Shown here piece by piece: positions 62,079 through 64,000 of a DNA stretch of 64,000 nucleotides. Position 1 is the first letter of the stretch; the number at the start of each line of letters is the position of its first letter. The position numbers were made by a program, and so were the translations under genes. A model generated the notes under the pieces. That model did not search any database, had not been told where the DNA came from, and worked only from the letters and a program-made list of their open reading frames with translations. Origin of the DNA: Rhodobacter aestuarii (lineage in GTDB: Bacteria; Pseudomonadota; Alphaproteobacteria; Rhodobacterales; Rhodobacteraceae); contig NZ_FTOG01000006.1 of the NCBI RefSeq assembly GCF_900156655.1, positions 186,001 to 250,000 of the forward strand, written 5' to 3'.

Positions 62079-63263
62079 ATGCCGCGTGATGGATTGACCG
62101 CCCCGAACTGCTACGACGCCGAACCGATCCCCGAAGCCGCCCGTGCCGAGATCGAACGGTTGCTCGCAAGCGGAGACCTGTTCCGCTACACCTCTGACAA
62201 TGCGCCGGTGGCGAAGCTTGAGGCCGAATTCGCCGAATTGATGGGGGTGCGCTACGCGGTTTGCGTCGCCTCCTGCTCCGCCGCGCTGTTCCTGTCGCTC
62301 AAGGCGCTGGATCTGCCGCGCGGCGCGCGGGTGCTCGTGCCGGCCTTCACCTTTGCCGCTGTGCCCTCGGCCATTGTGCACGCTGATTGTTTGCCCGTGC
62401 TGGTCGAAGTGGGCGAAAACTTCCGCATTGATCTGGAGGATTTCCGCGCCAAGTTTGACGACACGATCGACGCGGTGATGATCTCTCACATGCGCGGCCA
62501 TACCTCGGATATGGATGCGATCATGGAACTGGCCAATGCCAAGGGCGTGCCGGTGATCGAAGATGCCGCGCATAGCCTTGGCACGCTTTGGCATGGCGAG
62601 AAAATCGGCACGATTGGCAAAATCGGCTGCTTCAGCTTCCAAAGCTATAAGCTGGTGAACGCGGGCGAAGGCGGCGTTTTGGTGACGGATGACCCGGAAC
62701 TGGCGGCGCGCGCGATTATCATGTCGGGCGCTTATGAACATAACTGGAAGAAACATCCGGGGCTGCAAAACAGCTTTGTGCATTGGCAAAACAAGCTGCC
62801 GCTTTACAACACCCGGATGCAAAACCTCTCCGCCGCCGTGATCCGCCCGCAATTGGGTGAAGTGGCGCGGCGCGTACGCGATGGGTTGGCGAACCACGAT
62901 TATGTCGCCGCGAAACTCAATGAGAGCCCGTGGCTTGATGTGCCGCCGCCGCTTGGTCCCGAAACCCGCGCGCCCGATAGCCTGCAATTCAACCTTGTGG
63001 GCGAGTGGACCGATGCCGAGGCGCGCCAGTTGCAAGACGAAACCAAAACCCGCGGCGTGGGCGTTTCGGTCTTTGGGCTCTCGCAAGACAATGCGCGCGC
63101 CTATTGGAACTGGCAATTTTTGGGCGATCTGCCCGATCTGCCGAAAACCCGTGCGATGCTGATGCGCGCTTGCGACACGCGCCTGCCCGCACGGCTCACC
63201 CGCCCCGAGCTTGATTTTATCGCCGATGCGATTGTCGAGGCGGCGGCGGTCGTCAAAGGCTGA
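62079..63263 (+). CDS. DegT/DnrJ/EryC1/StrS-family aminotransferase
   Basis: A 394-residue fold-type I PLP enzyme. The PLP lysine is in GCFSFQSYKLVNAGEGGVLV, the ring-stacking region is VASCSAALFLSLKAL, and the Asp is in VIEDAAHSLGT. These enzymes usually make amino sugars, but no sugar nucleotide gene is nearby, so the role here is open and may concern the amine pathway. ATG 62079 follows AGGAAAG; an ATG at 62055 in frame is an alternative. It lies 92 nt after puuB. Confidence 0.85.
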   Translation: MPRDGLTAPNCYDAEPIPEAARAEIERLLASGDLFRYTSDNAPVAKLEAEFAELMGVRYAVCVASCSAALFLSLKALDLPRGARVLVPAFTFAAVPSAIVHADCLPVLVEVGENFRIDLEDFRAKFDDTIDAVMISHMRGHTSDMDAIMELANAKGVPVIEDAAHSLGTLWHGEKIGTIGKIGCFSFQSYKLVNAGEGGVLVTDDPELAARAIIMSGAYEHNWKKHPGLQNSFVHWQNKLPLYNTRMQNLSAAVIRPQLGEVARRVRDGLANHDYVAAKLNESPWLDVPPPLGPETRAPDSLQFNLVGEWTDAEARQLQDETKTRGVGVSVFGLSQDNARAYWNWQFLGDLPDLPKTRAMLMRACDTRLPARLTRPELDFIADAIVEAAAVVKG

Positions 63264-63271
63264 TCCGGTGA

Positions 63272-63288
63272 GGGGGGCAACGCCCCCC
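63272..63288 (+). terminator. Hairpin between the aminotransferase and CoA-binding genes
   Basis: GGGGGGC and GCCCCCC pair around an AAC loop 8 nt after the aminotransferase stop. It sits between convergent genes and could serve both. A T-run is lacking. Confidence 0.5.
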
Positions 63289-63297
63289 TACGTCACG

Positions 63298-63717
63298 TTA
63301 GAGCCCAAGACGCGGCATCTCAATTTTGGGGCAACGGTCCATCACCACGCGCTTGCCAGCCGCGCGCGCGGCCTCTGCCGCAGCGTCATGCACAACGCCC
63401 AACTGCATCCAAATGGTCTTCACCTCGGCCCGCGCGGTCAAAACCTGCTCGACAATCCCCGGCACAGCCTCGGGCGCGCGAAAAATATCGACCATATCCA
63501 CCGCAATCTCGTGTGGAATCGCGGTGAGATCGGCGTAGACCAATTCCCCAAGCTGCATTTGCCCAGCGAGCCCCGGATTGACGGGAATCACCCGGTAGCC
63601 CCGGCTTTGCAGCCAAGCGGCCACCTCATGCGAGGGGCGATTGGGGTTGGCCGAAAAGCCAATGACGGCGATCACCTTGGTTTCTTGAAAGATTTCGCGC
63701 AGATCGGCGTCATTCAT
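63298..63717 (-). CDS. CoA-binding domain protein (YccU-like)
   Basis: A 139-residue single-domain Rossmann protein. The opening KVIAVIGFSANPNRPSHEVAAWLQSRGYRVIPVNP and the VDMVDIFRAPEAVPGIVEQ and IWMQLGVVHDAAAEAARAAGKRVVMDRCPKIE segments are those of the CoA_binding_2 family. Function unknown. ATG 63717 was chosen; it follows GGAAAACGACC. Confidence 0.9.
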   Translation of the reverse strand: MNDADLREIFQETKVIAVIGFSANPNRPSHEVAAWLQSRGYRVIPVNPGLAGQMQLGELVYADLTAIPHEIAVDMVDIFRAPEAVPGIVEQVLTARAEVKTIWMQLGVVHDAAAEAARAAGKRVVMDRCPKIEMPRLGL

Positions 63718-63737
63718 GGTCGTTTTCCTTGGCCAAA

Positions 63738-63768
63738 GAAAAAACGCCCGAACCACTATGGGTCCGGG
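63738..63768 (-). terminator. Rho-independent terminator upstream of the CoA-binding gene
   Basis: On the minus strand CGCCCG and CGGGCG arms form a stem with an inner ACCCATAGTGGT loop region, followed directly by TTTTTTCTTT. It would end transcripts coming from the rlmB side, before the CoA-binding gene. Confidence 0.75.
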
Positions 63769-63798
63769 CGCGAAAGTGCGGAACGAGGGACAGTGACG

Positions 63799-63820
63799 TC
63801 AGCGCGGCGGTTCCTAGCCG
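63799..63820. repeat. Short perfect inverted repeat
   Basis: GCGCGGC and GCCGCGC are exact reverse complements around GGTTCCTA, in the 186-nt gap between the CoA-binding gene and rlmB. No other feature is seen in that gap; it does not fold as a tRNA. Confidence 0.4.
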
Positions 63821-63903
63821 CGCCTCACCATCCAGACATAGGTATGTAAAAGGCGTGTTAAAGGGTCGCAGGGCAAGAAAAGGCTCCAATCGCCCTTTCG
63901 TGA

Positions 63904-64000
63904 TCACGCCCCTTGCGCCGCCGCATAAAGCGAAATCGCCGCTGCGTTTGACACGTTGAGCGAGCCGAAGTCGGTGGCAAACGGGATGCGCACCAGCATA
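63904..64000 (-). CDS. rlmB: tRNA/rRNA 2'-O-methyltransferase (SpoU/TrmH type), 3' end only
   Basis: Only the last 31 codons are inside the window, reading from the right edge and ending at a TGA at 63904-63906. The C-terminal sequence IPFATDFGSLNVSNAAAISL is the SPOUT motif 3 of the TrmH/RlmB family, where SLNVS(N) forms the SAM-binding knot. RlmB methylates G2251 of 23S rRNA; TrmH or another SpoU member cannot be excluded from this fragment. Confidence 0.8.
   Translation of the reverse strand, partial: MLVRIPFATDFGSLNVSNAAAISLYAAAQGA

Noticed and set aside
63770-63903. Possible tRNA near the right end
   Set aside because: The inverted repeat GCGCGGC/GCCGCGC is present but no acceptor stem, T-loop or anticodon arm of proper spacing can be drawn.
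63710-63907. 65-codon minus-strand frame between rlmB and the CoA-binding gene
   Set aside because: It overlaps a terminator hairpin and the rlmB end, has no ribosome binding site, and resembles no family.

Overview
This 64 kb window is ordinary alphaproteobacterial chromosome, most likely from the Rhodobacteraceae (Rhodobacter, Gemmobacter or Pseudorhodobacter type). The base composition is GC-rich. A petP-petR gene pair lies directly upstream of the cytochrome bc1 operon petABC, an arrangement known from Rhodobacter capsulatus. The gatCA, dnaX-ybaB-recR and rnpB neighbourhoods and the class A RNase P RNA agree with this. I see no insertion sequence, phage, CRISPR array or tRNA.

Left part (1-25.3 kb). 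The first 11.4 kb is one minus-strand open frame of at least 3799 codons whose 3' end lies outside the window. It encodes a giant, probably type I-secreted, adhesin-like protein built from cadherin/VCBS-like repeats, calcium-binding RTX nonapeptides, five copies of a 75-residue unit and two copies of a 220-residue module about 6.1 kb apart. Upstream, on the same strand, are pflB-pflA (anaerobic pyruvate cleavage) and a complete fructose phosphotransferase operon fruB-fruK-fruA. Divergent from fruB, only 67 bp away, is a solute-binding protein gene coupled to a hybrid histidine kinase gene. A convergent OmpR-type regulator overlaps the kinase tail-to-tail. No permease accompanies the binding protein, so these three genes look like a periplasmic ligand-sensing unit, perhaps controlling fru.

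Middle (25.5-46.6 kb). There is an NAD(P)-binding SDR protein, an RND efflux operon with two different membrane fusion proteins, and a proline/alanine-rich tail-anchored protein. A leftward group follows: gatC, gatA, an Excalibur-type lipoprotein, an AmpD-like amidase, rnpB, a DUF302 protein, a DUF533/TerB-like protein and rpmG. Next come rightward housekeeping genes: a UPF0173 hydrolase, the SRP RNA ffs, an esterase, a small cysteine-rich secreted protein, dnaX-ybaB-recR, a TfoX-like protein, a glutathione S-transferase, queG (apparently with a CTG start), an EamA transporter and a 64-residue protein.

Right part (46.6-64 kb). ilvE is divergent from petP-petR, with a perfect 14-bp palindrome between them, and petABC follows. 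After a TetR regulator and a TerB-domain protein comes a rightward run of an amino-acid/amine-type ABC transporter, two glutamine-synthetase-like ligases, a class I glutamine amidotransferase, a PaiB-like FMN protein, a PuuB-like oxidase and a DegT-family aminotransferase. Together these suggest uptake of an amine and its breakdown through gamma-glutamylated intermediates. The window ends with a CoA-binding protein and the 3' end of an rlmB-type rRNA methyltransferase gene.

All calls come from reading the sequence and family knowledge; no database search was run.
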